Assembly (NCBI GenBank): GCA_030077755.1
Contig: JAQJZZ010000002.1
Location: 682,001 to 746,000 of the forward strand
Direction of reading: 5' to 3'
From: Filosporella fistucella
Taxonomy: Eukaryota; Ascomycota; Leotiomycetes; Helotiales
DNA: 64,000 nt
Position 1 is the first letter of the stretch. Every line of letters starts with the position of its first letter. A model generated the notes under the pieces. The model searched no databases. It had not been told where the DNA came from and was given only the letters and a program-made list of their open reading frames with translations. The translations under genes and the position numbers were made by a program. This document shows, piece by piece, positions 23,309-34,281 of the stretch.

Positions 23309-24442
23309 ATGCAGGAACCGTGGATTCGAGTTCTGTCTTTGGTTCTATTCTTCTTTTTCGCCTTTTCTGTCGATGCCCTTCCCAAGAAGAAGGCTTCTAC
23401 GACAACAACAAATGCAAATACAAACTCCGCTGCAGTTGGGGCGGCAGCAGCAAATGGCGGAGTAAGCAAAGCTACAGATGGCTCAACGATCTTGGACAAG
23501 ACAGTACAAATCAAGTAAGCCGATTGTTCTCATGTCCCGAGCACGACTAACTTGATTCCCTAGTGGACTTGCTATTCGATACAAAATCAGCGCTCCAGCA
23601 GACCAATTTACGGCGGCATCGGGAGTGACGGGCGGAGCTGCAGCAGCGAATACAACAGGTACAGCCGGTCTCAATGTCCTTCTCCATGGCGATGGGGGAA
23701 CATCCTTCTTCGACTTCCCGAATCAAGCAGTTCAAAACAATCTCATGGGAGTCGTTGTCCTCGCACCAAATAAAAATTTGTTCTGGGGTGGAGGAAGTGG
23801 GTTGCAGAGAACAGATGGTGTTGCTCATGCTGCTGCAGTGAACACACTCATTCAGACTATGCTTCCTCAGGATGTTGCATTCGACCCTGCCAATGTCTTC
23901 TTCACTGGAGTATCTGGAGGCTCCCTTCTCCTCTCTGGTTTTTTTGTGCCTGCATTTGGTGCACAATACAAGACGGGTGTCGTCCTGAACTGTGGAGCAT
24001 TGACCCCGCAAGTCGCGGTTGCTGATGGTGCTACACTGGCTGCGAACATGAAGATTCACTTCCAAAGCACGAAGGATGAACTGGCACTTCTTCAACCAGC
24101 TATTCCTCAGGCAATTACCGCCTACGAAAAGATTGCCACTGATGCTGGCTTGACTGCAGCCCAAATTGGAGCACTACAGACAGTGGACAACACGCCAACT
24201 GGCGGTGGACATTGTGGCTTTGACGGAAAGGCCTTTGTGTCTGGCGTTCAGTTGATGTCTACAAATTATGCAAATATAATGGGCGCGAACGCGACTGGGC
24301 AGGTCACTGGAATCGGCAACGTCTTAAAGGTGAGGTCAACCAATTCTCTAACTGGCATACCAATACTAATTCTAATACACAGACAACTGTGGGGAACGAG
24401 AAATTAGTGTTTACTGCTGCCAAAGCAGCACAAAAGCCATAA
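23309..24442 (+). CDS. Secreted serine-hydrolase-like protein (alpha/beta-hydrolase fold suspected)
   Basis: Predicted exons are 23309-23514, 23564-24329 and 24383-24442 (343 residues). The signal peptide runs to about residue 24 (...FAFSVDA). A low-complexity Thr/Asn/Ala-rich spacer follows, then a compact domain: LNVLLHGDGG (oxyanion-type HGxGG), an FFDFPNQ segment, LFWGGGSGLQRTDG, a nucleophile-elbow-like GVSGGSL (about 184-190) and a late TGGGHCGFDG that could supply the His. Relatives in fungal genomes often carry the uninformative name cyclin-like F-box, which nothing in the sequence supports. I infer an extracellular esterase or hydrolase of unknown substrate. Introns are 49 and 53 nt with ctaac-type branch points. 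Confidence 0.8.
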
Positions 24443-25272
24443 ATATATATTTGCAACCCCAAGCTGGCTTTCTAGGCTTTCAATATTACCTTTGGCCTAG
24501 GTGCTTACTCGTGAATGACCAAAGATTGGAATCTGTTATGATAAAACACCTTTATACCTCCCGCCATGTTACAACTCCCTATTTCAGCATGTGAAGACTG
24601 AGCTCGGTATATACCTAATAACTCGTACCAGAAATAGTCGAGCGATCTACACTATCAAGATTTTTTGCCATGATCAAGACCTGATTTTGACGACAGCATA
24701 ACTAAAACATGTTTAGCCAGGCGGGTTCCTTATTTAGCCATTAGCCATCCGTAACTGCCTCGAGCTAGTTTGGGGTCTGCTGGGCTAGCAGAATTTGGGG
24801 ATTTGAACGATGTATCCATAGTCGCATGGATGTGAACGCTAGCTGTCTTCGTTAGTGAGTTTACATGGAGTTCTCGCAACCCGAGTTGCCCTTTGCCTTT
24901 TAGAAGAGACAATTTTTTGTAATGCTCACCACACGGGGACGATTTTGCGCCATGAGGCAAACTGCTCAATGAAGACATTAGGGATGTGATCACCTTTGCG
25001 CTGTACAATCAAGAAGACCAACGCGAAAAACCATCTGAATTTGCATATCTATGAACTATTACTGGCAATCTACCTGCTTGATACAAAATAGATCGAATGA
25101 AACCTAGCACTTTGTTGTGCCATCTCTTTTCAAAGATTATTCTCAGCGCCGGTGACCTCTCTAAACCCGCTAACCAAGTGAAAATACCGCTCCACAGGCA
25201 ACCATTCCGAGCAGAAACAGCAAAGCCCTCCTTAACACCGGCAGACGTTAAAATAATATTTAAAGCGTGATC
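24443..25272. other. Convergent spacer
   Basis: This is the 3' flank of the hydrolase-like gene (+) and the RTA1-type gene (-). The frame at 24730-25008 is not coding-like. No repeat is seen. Confidence 0.55.
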
Positions 25273-26273
25273 TTACACGACAGACTCTGAAGATGACTCG
25301 GTTACATTTTTCTCTTGTGTGGATAGCGGAGTGACCATAGGCTTGAAAAAGATAGCGGGGTAGAAAATAGTAAGGGCTGCAACTGCAATCGCACACATAC
25401 TATGATAATCAGTTTTGTATATGGAGGCAGTCGAAGAATACTTACGCTGGATCAAGAATCATGAAGCTGATCTCATCACGCATAATTGTGTTCGCCCAGC
25501 CACCAGCAAGTTCTGCGATACGGTAAATGCACCGAACGTAGACGGCAAAGGAGGCGATAAAGACACCGATGATGAAAATTTTGAAATCCCTGCTGAGAAG
25601 GATCTGAGAATTTTCAGCAGTCAAGGTATTCCTGTTGCGCGAGAGATTGGTGATGAAGATGGCGGCTAAAATATAGAGGAAGGTGAAGGTCGCAACTTGG
25701 AAGACGATACCAGCAAGCATAATGTGCCCGCCGAGATCTGAGCCAGATTCAGAGTTTGCAGATGCTGCAACGCCTCCTCCGACACCTTGAGCGACGAGCG
25801 AGATGAGGTCGCATGTGACAAAGATCCAAGGGTATAGCGCTGCTTTGATGGGAGAATATTGAGGTCCGACGGCGCGGACTATATGCTTGAGAGTGATATA
25901 AATAGCGGCAGCAAAGAATGACTTTGTACATATTAGTCTATGTGTGATATATATGCCAAAAAGTACTCACAGGAGCAATGACAAGAGTACAAATTTGAAT
26001 CTGGAAGCCCGTGCTGGACCATGGATTATCGTGCATCAGTATTCGACCAACATATCCAAGAGCCTCTGTGGAGCATCCCACGGCGAGAATTAAAGCAAAC
26101 ACCCAGGTCTTGTGACGGAAACCGAGGAATAGGTTGGCGGCAACGAAGATACCAAAGAAAGCACAGAAAAATGCGTTCGCTCCAAGATTGGGGTAGTAGC
26201 CGTAAATAGTGGCATCGACTGGGCAGTCGGCCGAGATGGCTGTACAATCTTGAGTCGAGTTTGGATCAGACAT
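25273..26273 (-). CDS. RTA1-like 7-TM membrane protein
   Basis: Predicted exons are 26273-25971, 25921-25446 and 25399-25273 (301 residues). A short extracellular N-terminus with Cys pairs (CTAISADCPVDATIYGYYP) is followed by seven hydrophobic segments. The pattern is that of the RTA1/RSB1/RTM1 lipid-translocating exporter family: NAFFCAFFGIF in TM1, EALGYVGR after TM2-3, QGVGGGVAA in TM4-5, and RCIYRIAELAGGW before the last helix, the family's conserved RxxYRxxE region. Family members confer resistance to sterol-affecting drugs or sphingoid bases, so a role in lipid stress at the plasma membrane is likely. The C-terminal tail is short and Ser/Glu-rich. Introns are 49 and 46 nt. A 16-bp tandem repeat lies just upstream of the start. 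Confidence 0.88.
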
Positions 26274-28863
26274 AGCGATAGGAGAACAAGAGGACAGGCG
26301 GGTGGAAATGTGGAAAAAGATTGCTAAGGTAGGATACAATCGAAGCCAAATATAACTGAAGCCAGATATAATCAAAGCCAAATACAATCGAAGCAAGAAG
26401 CTGGAATTGAGTGATAGAGAAGTGAGAAGCTGATTGACGCGAGAATAAAAATTGATGACAATGAAAGTGGCCGATATACTTATATCCAGTTGAGACTTGG
26501 CAAGATATTATGGTCATAGACTCCATCGTGCCTGCTGTGTACGTATTGCTCCGTATTATGACTGAAATCCGTGCTGCGCAACCGTGTGGTTGGAATAAGG
26601 AGATGGAGTAGAATGATGAAGAGCAACCTTGAAGGAGTCGCTTCCGCACTCGCTTGACATGCCAACTCTTGGTATAGTAGAGTAGCACGGTAACCGCGCC
26701 AGAGCTTACCTGCCATCCGCGCGTGAACATTTCCCGGATAGTCTCTGGTGCATTTTTCATGATATATCCGTAGCCTTTTCGATTTGATAAGGCAGGGAGG
26801 ACTGATATTCCTGGTATGGCTGTTTGCAGTGGTCTTGGCTGCATTAAATGTCGGTTTCGGGTGCCTTTCGGTGCTTTGAGGTTCGGGCAGTTTTTGAGAT
26901 TCTCTGTCCATCGAAGCTCACTTTGCTACGTCGAGGTCATTGTCTGGTTCGGTGGGTTCTTACTCCGAGTCTTGAGGAGCCTCCAGGCCTCGACGGGAAG
27001 TGCCTCGCTGTACCAGAATCTGACACTCTTATATCTTGCGGCGAGGCAGGCATAGTGTTTCCAGTTGGTAATTTAACGACTTTCAGCGGCCGTAAGAAGA
27101 TGGCCCTCGTAACATGGCTTTACCATGTCTACGCAGGTCTATTCTAACTGGTACAACGCAACGGTCGTAGTTGAAGCATCCTTGAGATTGATACGTATCA
27201 CGGCTTGAGATCAAGTCGCACAGAATCTGACGGGCTTTGTTTCTTTGGTCCATATTGCTTTCATTCGCAAAGCCACACATACTACTTGTCATCGATTTTT
27301 TATGTTTCTGAATTGCTGAAAGGGTCCAGCAATAGAAGGTGGAGGGTCAGCATGTTGATGAAGTACTGCGCCTCGCTTCAATACGTGTACGCGTTTGACG
27401 GAATCCGCATTCGCTTAAGGGTAACTAGGCCGATCACATCCACCCTCATTTTCATCACGGCATCTTGAGCGTGAGGTATTGCTGTCCCGTGAGGTCGTCT
27501 CAGTAATTAAAAAATGGCATATCTTTCTTACCATTCTAATTTATTTCTCTGTGAGTGCTTTTGATTGAACCCCAGACAAATTATTATTCTTTGTTCTAAG
27601 TGGTTCCCAATCGCAAGGCTATCATTAGCATCATTAGGTATTTTTTTGGTAGTTAAGGTATGTGGTGTGGTCCGGCACTACCCCGTCCCAGTGTGCACGG
27701 GTGCCTTCCCCCAACTAATTTCTGTTAACCTCATTCATTCCCAATTCACTTCCACGCTCTATCGTTCTATCTCATTGTCCAACATATAATCAATCACACC
27801 AGACGTCATTCAGGCCTCTTCTATGAGCTCTCAGGGACATTTATCAAGGAAACATTCTCGGCACTGACAATAGAAACGATTCATATTGGGTTATCCTGCT
27901 GAATCCCTGTGCCAGAACCGTAGGACATTGGACTATCCATCAAGTCAGATGGTATTGAAGTCCACTTTCAAAGTTCCAACATAAATCATCATGACTCTCA
28001 ATTCCTTTCAAGCTCGCGCACAGCATCAAGGAACACCTATATTGGCCCTCTTCTACAGACCACGAAGCCACACGGGGCGAACCCAAGTGTCCTGTCGGCT
28101 ATCGTTTTGCAAGGACGATGCGCTCTGCCGGCTTGAACAAGATATCTACTCTGCAGCCATCAGGGTGCAAGTAAACCGGAAGTTTCTCATAATTTGCAAG
28201 TCAATTTGAAGCCGGACACTCCCCAGCCTCGAACCCACATCAGTGCTGCGTTGCCAGACATAGTGCACCAAGGTCACCACCATGATGTTAAATATTGATA
28301 TGCTCTCATATCAGAGTAGTGTAGGGCTTGCTGGTGTTCAATGCGGATCTTCGAGCAGCTGTCATACTACATGTTGGGCCCGAAAACCACCAATGTCCTG
28401 GGCCTACCGGTCATCATAAAGCAATGTGAGCAAGGAATCGGGTGCAGAAATAGTCCTGGAAATAATTGTTTATTTCCCGAGCAGCACAAATATCGATCTG
28501 CGAGAGTGACGACCACCTCTCTCTCTCTACCCTAGACAAGAGATGAATTTTCATGCAGGGGATTACGAGAGTTTCGCTAGGGCTTCTGCATGCGGCACCC
28601 TGATCAACACTGGCTTCCTTCATGGGGAGACTATGTGATGGAATATTATGCTTCCGGCTGACGCCAGTAAGCTGAGTCGTACTGTGGGTTGGCTCCAATA
28701 CCGAAACCTTTTCTGCATCGCTGCTTCTTTTCAGACTTTCGTCAAAACTTCCCTGTTCATACGAGGGTGACTGAGCCAGACTGTCCCATTATAAGTTCTA
28801 GGGCCCGTCGCTCTTCTCGCTCCATCTCCTTTATCGAAATAAACCCGCACCGTCGCAACGTCC
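26274..28863. other. Divergent intergenic region
   Basis: This is the upstream DNA of the RTA1-type gene (-) and the FAD monooxygenase (+). A 16-bp tandem repeat lies at 26335-26394. Frames at 26480-26911, 26848-27147, 27205-27468 and 28414-28698 have no recognisable domain. 27500-27650 is AT-rich. No RNA gene is seen. Confidence 0.5.
26335..26394. repeat. 16-bp tandem repeat, 3.75 copies
   Basis: Units at 26335-26350, 26351-26366, 26367-26382 and 26383-26394 follow the pattern ta(c/t)aa(t/c)(c/t)(g/a)aagcca(a/g)a. They lie about 60-120 bp upstream of the RTA1-type start codon, so in the promoter or 5' UTR of that gene. Confidence 0.85.
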
Positions 28864-30578
28864 ATGCCAGCTTTCAATATCCTTATCGTTGGCGGTGGAC
28901 TAGGGGGGTTAACTGCAGCTGTCGCGCTTAGCCAAGCAGGCCATAAGGTCAAGGTTCTGGAGTCAACTGCGAAATTGCAAACGATAGGAGGAGGAATCAC
29001 TATTCCATCAAATTCATGTCGCGTATGGGATCATTTGGGATTGCTGGACAGACTTCTGAAAGCAGCCGAAGCAAAAGGTCCTGAAAAACGTACTTTTAAG
29101 AGATACAATGGAGAGTGGATTTGCGATGCCAGCCGAAGCAGTAAAGTATACAAGTATGAGTAAGTAACAGTAACTGCAATCTGAATGTGCTTATGTTATT
29201 CTGACAAGTTTCAGTGCTGTTGCAATTCACCGCGCTCCGTTGCAAATGCTGCTTGTAGATGCTGCAACAGAAGCTGGGGCTGAGATTATCGTCAATACCC
29301 GTGTATCTGGAATCGATGAAAGTGGGCGATTCCCAGTTGCCATCACCAGAGACGGACGACGCATAGAGGCTGACCTCATAATCGGAGCTGATGGTGCGCA
29401 TTGTAATGTCTGACCACAAGTATCGAGTACCTAATACAAGAAATCCAGGTGCCAAGTCAACTTTAAGAAGCATATTACATCCAAACGTCGATCTGAGTAG
29501 CTCAGTGAATTGTTACAGAGCCGTTATCCCTGGCACAGTTTTGAGAGCAGATCCAGATACTGCCCCAATTGTGGAGCTTTCCACAGTCTGGTGGGGCTCT
29601 CATCGAACTATCGTTGGAATTCCGGTTCAAGGAGGAGCATTTTACTCCCTTGAATGTACTCATCCTGGAGCTACTGGAACTGCAGGAGACTGGAACAAAA
29701 GAGGCGACCACGAACTCATGAAAGCAACTTTCTCGGACTTCGAACCACTTGTGCAGAACCTCATTAGCAAAGTAAGCCCCGACGATTTGTTGGTTTGGAA
29801 ATTGAATCAATTGCCTGAATTGGACAGTTGGTCATTCAAGAGTGGAAAGCTGGTATTGATTGCTGATGGTAATGTTTCATGCTCAGCCCATGCCTTTTGG
29901 GTACCAGCTGACTGCATTTAGCCGCCCATGCATTGATGCCCTTCTCTGGTCAGGTAATTTCACAGTCCAATCTAAGAAATATATAGATCCTTGATCGCTG
30001 ACGAGGTTCCAGGGTCATGCAATGGCTGCCGAAGATGGCGCCTGCCTTGCCCTATGTCTTTCTAGATGCTTCGACGAGACCGACATTCCTCAAGCCCTTA
30101 AAGCATTTGAAACCATAAGAAAGCCGCGCATAAGGCTACTCGCTGAATTTGCCATCGAGATGGCGCGGATTTACCAGCTTCCAGAGTATGGCTTTTCTTC
30201 CCTCTGTATACTCTTATCCATTCCATACAGAAGAACAGTCCAACAATGGCTTTCCTCACTCTTTCATTATATTTACGCAATGATCCTCAATGCATAAAGC
30301 CGGAATTCTAATGTACACATAGTGGACCAGAGCAACAAAAGCGGGACGAAGGCTATCGTCAGACCCCATTTTTCTCTTCGCCAGCTTGGGATGGCCGACC
30401 TGTCGATGATGTACCTGGCCTCCCCCCAGATCCACTATTCTTTCCTTACCTTCTAGCACATGATGTGATTGAGTTTGTGAGTTTTGGTGCTTGGACGAGA
30501 ATTACGAACTGATCTGACGAAACATAGACAGAGCGACAGCTGGATGAGATTTGGGTCACAAGGAAGAATTTTGATTAA
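28864..30578 (+). CDS. FAD-dependent monooxygenase, salicylate-hydroxylase-like
   Basis: Predicted exons are 28864-29159, 29215-29393, 29449-29868, 29922-29953, 30013-30185, 30323-30476 and 30528-30578 (434 residues). The group A flavoprotein hydroxylase pattern is complete: GGGLGG dinucleotide site at residues 10-15; a DG motif split by an intron at LIIGADG; and the GD-type motif, here DAAHALMPFSGQG, built across the tiny 32-nt fourth exon. HRAPLQMLL is the usual substrate-side helix. Such enzymes hydroxylate aromatic acids with NAD(P)H and O2. The substrate is unknown. All seven exons are phase-consistent and the end matches a normal C-terminus. The gene converges with the AT-hook gene 250 bp away. 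Confidence 0.9.
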
Positions 30579-30647
30579 GATCTTATTCTATTCGGAAACT
30601 ATCTACTCCTAAGGACTCCGTCATCCCATCTCAAATTGATGAGAACT

Positions 30648-30830
30648 TCATCTCCAGGAGGATCTCACTGCGAATTCTGGTCTCCCCTTTTTGTAAGAAA
30701 AATCGTGAAAGCTGAAAACGTCTGTAGGGGTATCTTTACAAAATTCGACAAGTTGGTCTTCTGTCTGCAAGTCGTTTAGCCAAGCTGTCCTTTCCTCTTC
30801 GCTTAGCCAAAGCCTCCAGGCAATTGCCAA
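30648..30830 (-). pseudogene. In-frame 60-codon extension behind the AT-hook gene's stop
   Basis: Directly after the TAA at 30833-30831 the same frame stays open for 60 codons to a TGA at 30650-30648. The translation (RLWLSEEERTAWLNDL, LVEFCKDTPTDVFSFHDF) is far more protein-like than chance sequence. It therefore looks like the original C-terminus of the upstream gene, cut off by a nonsense change, or reached by readthrough or an unseen splice. It contains no ATG near its start that would make it a gene on its own. Confidence 0.55.
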
Positions 30831-33675
30831 TTAGAATCCACCTCCATCGGATCTCAGCAAGAATGCCTGTAGTCTGTTAGTAGCTTTCACCCAAGGAATG
30901 GATATCCACTCACATCGTTCCTAATATGGACAGTATCGAGTGAATAAAGTAGATTATTGAGGTATCCCTTGCCTTCAAAATGTTAGCACTGTGATTTACT
31001 GCATGGCGTGTTGACTTACATTGCACTCTTAGTTTGACTTCACAATCGATGCAGAGTCTAAGTGGACAGTTTTTGCATCGGTAAGCAGCGATGTCGAGAC
31101 AGATCATGCAGTTCCTGTATCTGGGCAAGGTCTCATTGGTGACGGGATCGTTGATTGTGCTTGTAAACTCGAGATGTCTGCTGCAATCGATAATTTGCCA
31201 CTTCTCATCACGGCAAATTGCACATATCTTGGCCTTCAAGACATCGATTTGACCATATGGGCTGGCACGGCAAGTTCTGATGCCAAAAAACCGAGCAATG
31301 TTTCGGCCATCAATAAAGCTGATACGTACGTCACCTGGTACATGAGAAGGAGCTGTGGAGGATGAGCTGCTTGAGGATGTGTTGCCTGGTTGGGTTGAGG
31401 ATTGTGATTGAGTATTTCCAAGCTCAATTTGAATTGGATGTTGCATACTTCCCAGGGCTGGAGATTCTTGCATAGCATCTATGGATTGCATACTGCCTCT
31501 ACGACTCAAGGAGCGCGGTCTGTCTGACGATGAATTGCCTTGTGGTGTCGAGAAACTTGATTGAAAGTCTCCAGTCTCAACATGGAACGGAGAAGGCGTG
31601 TCTTCAATGTTTGGAGATCCTCCCATGGCTCTCATAGGTTGTTGACTAGCGTTGGAAGCTACTACACTATTTGGGTCTGCTAATCTATCAGGAGCTCCAA
31701 CGATGGCGCGAGAACGTGGCTTCCGTTCAATTGTGGCATACACGCGGTCTAATCCATTCATTCCGCCTAGCATAGGAGGCATAGTAGTTGTCAGTCCTGG
31801 AATTGTATTGGCTCTAGTTCTCTTCGAAGGGCGGCGGGTTGTCTCTTCAGGAGATCCCACGAGCGAGATTTGCTGGCTTAGTGGTGAAGGTACGATCGGT
31901 CGGTTATCGCTGTTATCGCCCCGAGGAAATACTCTCGATCTTCCAACCCGTGGAGGTACAGTTTTTGAAGAGGTTGAGCCGCCAGATGCTGTGGGTACGG
32001 AGGTTGAAGAACTTGATCCGCCGAGTCCTGCAGGAACGAAAGTGGAGGAGCCTGAACTTTCGGATCTTGAGTTTGCCCTGCTTTGGGTAACTCTTGTGTT
32101 GTTGAATACGTCTGACGAGCTCGGTATATTGTGGACGATCAGTAGGAGCCTGTGCGGTACCTGATTGGTAACCCCTGTAGCATTTGGTTGAGATGTTGAA
32201 GGTCCAGCCCGACCAGCCCCCAAAGAAGCACGATCTCTTGAGCCACCACTGCCTTCTGATGGCATACGACGCGATCGAGATCCTGGAGGCCGACCACGAG
32301 GTCGACCACGACCACGAACAACGGCCGAGCCTGCGCGAACTCCTGATCCAGAACCTCCTTGTGGTGACATAGTCCCTGATTGAGATTGTGAAGATCCAGC
32401 ACGGCTACTAACTGAACCAGCTTGTTCGGTTGAGTCCATGTTTCCATGCGGTGGAATAGCAGGGGACTGAAATTGCGAAAGTCCTGGACGACTACCATCA
32501 AAACTGGCTCTAGATCTTGAGACCCCATGGCTTGGTGGTGGTGGCATAGAGACCGATTCAGACAACGAGGAGTCAGTGTTACGACTTACTGATCCAGATC
32601 TAACTCTTGGTGACTCGTTGCTTCGTACTGCTACTGATACGAAGCCTCCATTTCGTCGCAACGGTGACTCGCTTGGGCTCCTCTCTACAGGTACTCTCTT
32701 TTTGTCAACCTCACCTGACATGCCTGGGTAGCCGTGGAACTGTGCCAAACATCTAAGACGATCAGGATCGGAAGCAAATTTGTCAGCTTCAACTTTAGCC
32801 TCTTCGTTTTCATGATAGAGAGGTTGCTCCAGAGCTATTTGATCGGCTAATTCCAAGCCATAGTATTCATAATCAAAGGGGCCGGCGAAATTCTGGTCAA
32901 ATAAAGAGTTTTTTGTTGACTGTTTGCAATCAAGGCAATATCCCCCAAAAGCTTCTGAAGGGAGCCACACTTTGAAGTCGCTGATGCCAAAGTCACAAGC
33001 GAACAGGCAGAAAGTACACTCGCGCTCGTGTTCGTGCTCGATTCTAGTCGGGTTGTTCCAAGTTCCAAACATTACAGCCTCGCTACGAGCATCTTTTGCT
33101 GCAGGAATTTTGAAGATTGCCATGTCTTGAAATCTAACATTAGACTTGCGTATGTTGTTCGATGATTGAAGATCGTTGTTTTTGGCGGCTTCCAGTGAGT
33201 CTCGAACGCTGTTTTGGAGGTCGGTAAGTTGCTTGTACTGATCGTGGTCGACTTCATCCTCTTCTGAATCTTCGTTACGTTCAAAGTGAATTTGGGGATT
33301 TGTAGACACGGCCGATGATCTGGTCAAGTCAATTGGATGATGCGAAACCATACCTGCGAGAGGGTTGACGCGCGAATCGTTGGAGTCTCGGAAATTCTCG
33401 AAAGGCTCGATTGGAGGGATCTTAAAGCCATCGCGGGTGAAGAAAGGTAAAGCCTCCACGGCAGTGGGGTACTGATGAACTGCAAGATTGACCCGTGGAG
33501 GGTCTTCTCCAAACACAAGCTCGTCCATGCCATCCCAGAAGTTATTGATCTGCTCCTCTGTGGGAGGTGTATCGCCGTCAAAGTCGATACCCTCGAGGAG
33601 GGCATCCAAGGGGTCGTCCATGTTTTGAAGGACTTCGTGGTCTGGTGCACCACTGCTCTCGCCGTGTTGAGACAT
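30831..33675 (-). CDS. Large AT-hook, Cys-rich, low-complexity nuclear-type protein
   Basis: Predicted exons are 33675-31020, 30972-30914 and 30866-30831 (916 residues). Its order is: an acidic N-terminus (DDPLDALLEGIDFDGD); a Cys pair region CTFC...GGYCLDC (about 215-255); a long Ser/Pro/Arg-rich disordered middle with an AT-hook-like RGRGRPRGRP near residue 450; and a C-terminal Cys-rich module (CAICRDEKW, CMICLDIAAYRC, CPLRLCIDCE, about 820-885) that looks zinc-binding, B-box-like in spacing. The last exons encode KGYLNNLLYSLDTVHIRNDA. The AT-hook suggests a chromatin or DNA-bound role; this is inference, and I recognise no named family. The start at 33675 is the first ATG of a strong acidic N-terminus, but the frame is open back to a possible acceptor at 33819. 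Confidence 0.72.
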
Positions 33676-33818
33676 GGTTGGTGATGATGGGTTCGAATCC
33701 CACCGTGGTGCTGACGAAAAAGAACCCAGCCTTGCGGCTGGGCCTAGCGTGTTTATAAACGGAACTGTGCGAGGGCTTGAGGCAGAGGCTCGCAACAGCG
33801 CTGGTGGCGGGGCCTGTG

Positions 33819-34177
33819 GCTAGAAGGCGGTAGAGTTAGTCTCGTTGTAAAGGATTGCCAGATATGGAACACGGTCTCTCCAGCCAGTTGAGGTGACAGA
33901 GCCCGCCTAGGTTGTCTTCACTACCTCGCTGTAGCAGTAGCTGTGGAGACAATTTTCTGGTCTTCTATCGCTGAGAATCGAGGGTACAAGAAGAGGCCTG
34001 GCAATGAATATGTTTCGATTGGAAGAATGATATTGAATATTTTTGACTTACCACCACCGACCCAAGAAGGTTGGCCCGCACGGCAACCCCATCAGGGCGA
34101 AGCCGGCGGACCGGAAGCTCAATGAGCTCCCCGTCCGAGGACGAGGGCTCAGTGCCTCCTTGGCCTCCTTGGGACAT
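33819..34177 (-). other. Possible alternative 5' exon of the AT-hook gene
   Basis: The AT-hook frame is open upstream of its ATG to 33819, just after a textbook intron end (gactaactctaccgccttctag). An upstream ATG at 34177 opens 42 codons (GELIELPVRRLRPDGVAVRA) that end at a gtaagt donor (34051) in the matching phase. Splicing 34052 to 33819 would add about 90 residues. Both candidate starts encode MSQ followed by Gly/Ser/Glu-rich sequence, so they may be duplicated first exons. RNA evidence is needed to choose. Confidence 0.35.
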
Positions 34178-34281
34178 TGTGATGCAGGCTCTGTGACTTG
34201 ATTAGCTTGGGCATGTTGATAGATTGCAGTGGATAACTCACCGGCAGCGGCACGGAGTTGAGATGGACTAATCAAGATGTC

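Noticed and set aside
15863..30578. Biosynthetic gene cluster
   Set aside because: Transporters and an oxidase are present but no backbone enzyme (PKS, NRPS, terpene cyclase) or cluster regulator, and spacing is wide.
33690..33700. Perfect tRNA B-box (ggttcgaatcc)
   Set aside because: An acceptor-like pairing exists (33648-33654 with 33704-33710) but the span is only 63 nt, with no D arm, anticodon arm or A box. It overlaps the N-terminal coding part of the AT-hook gene.
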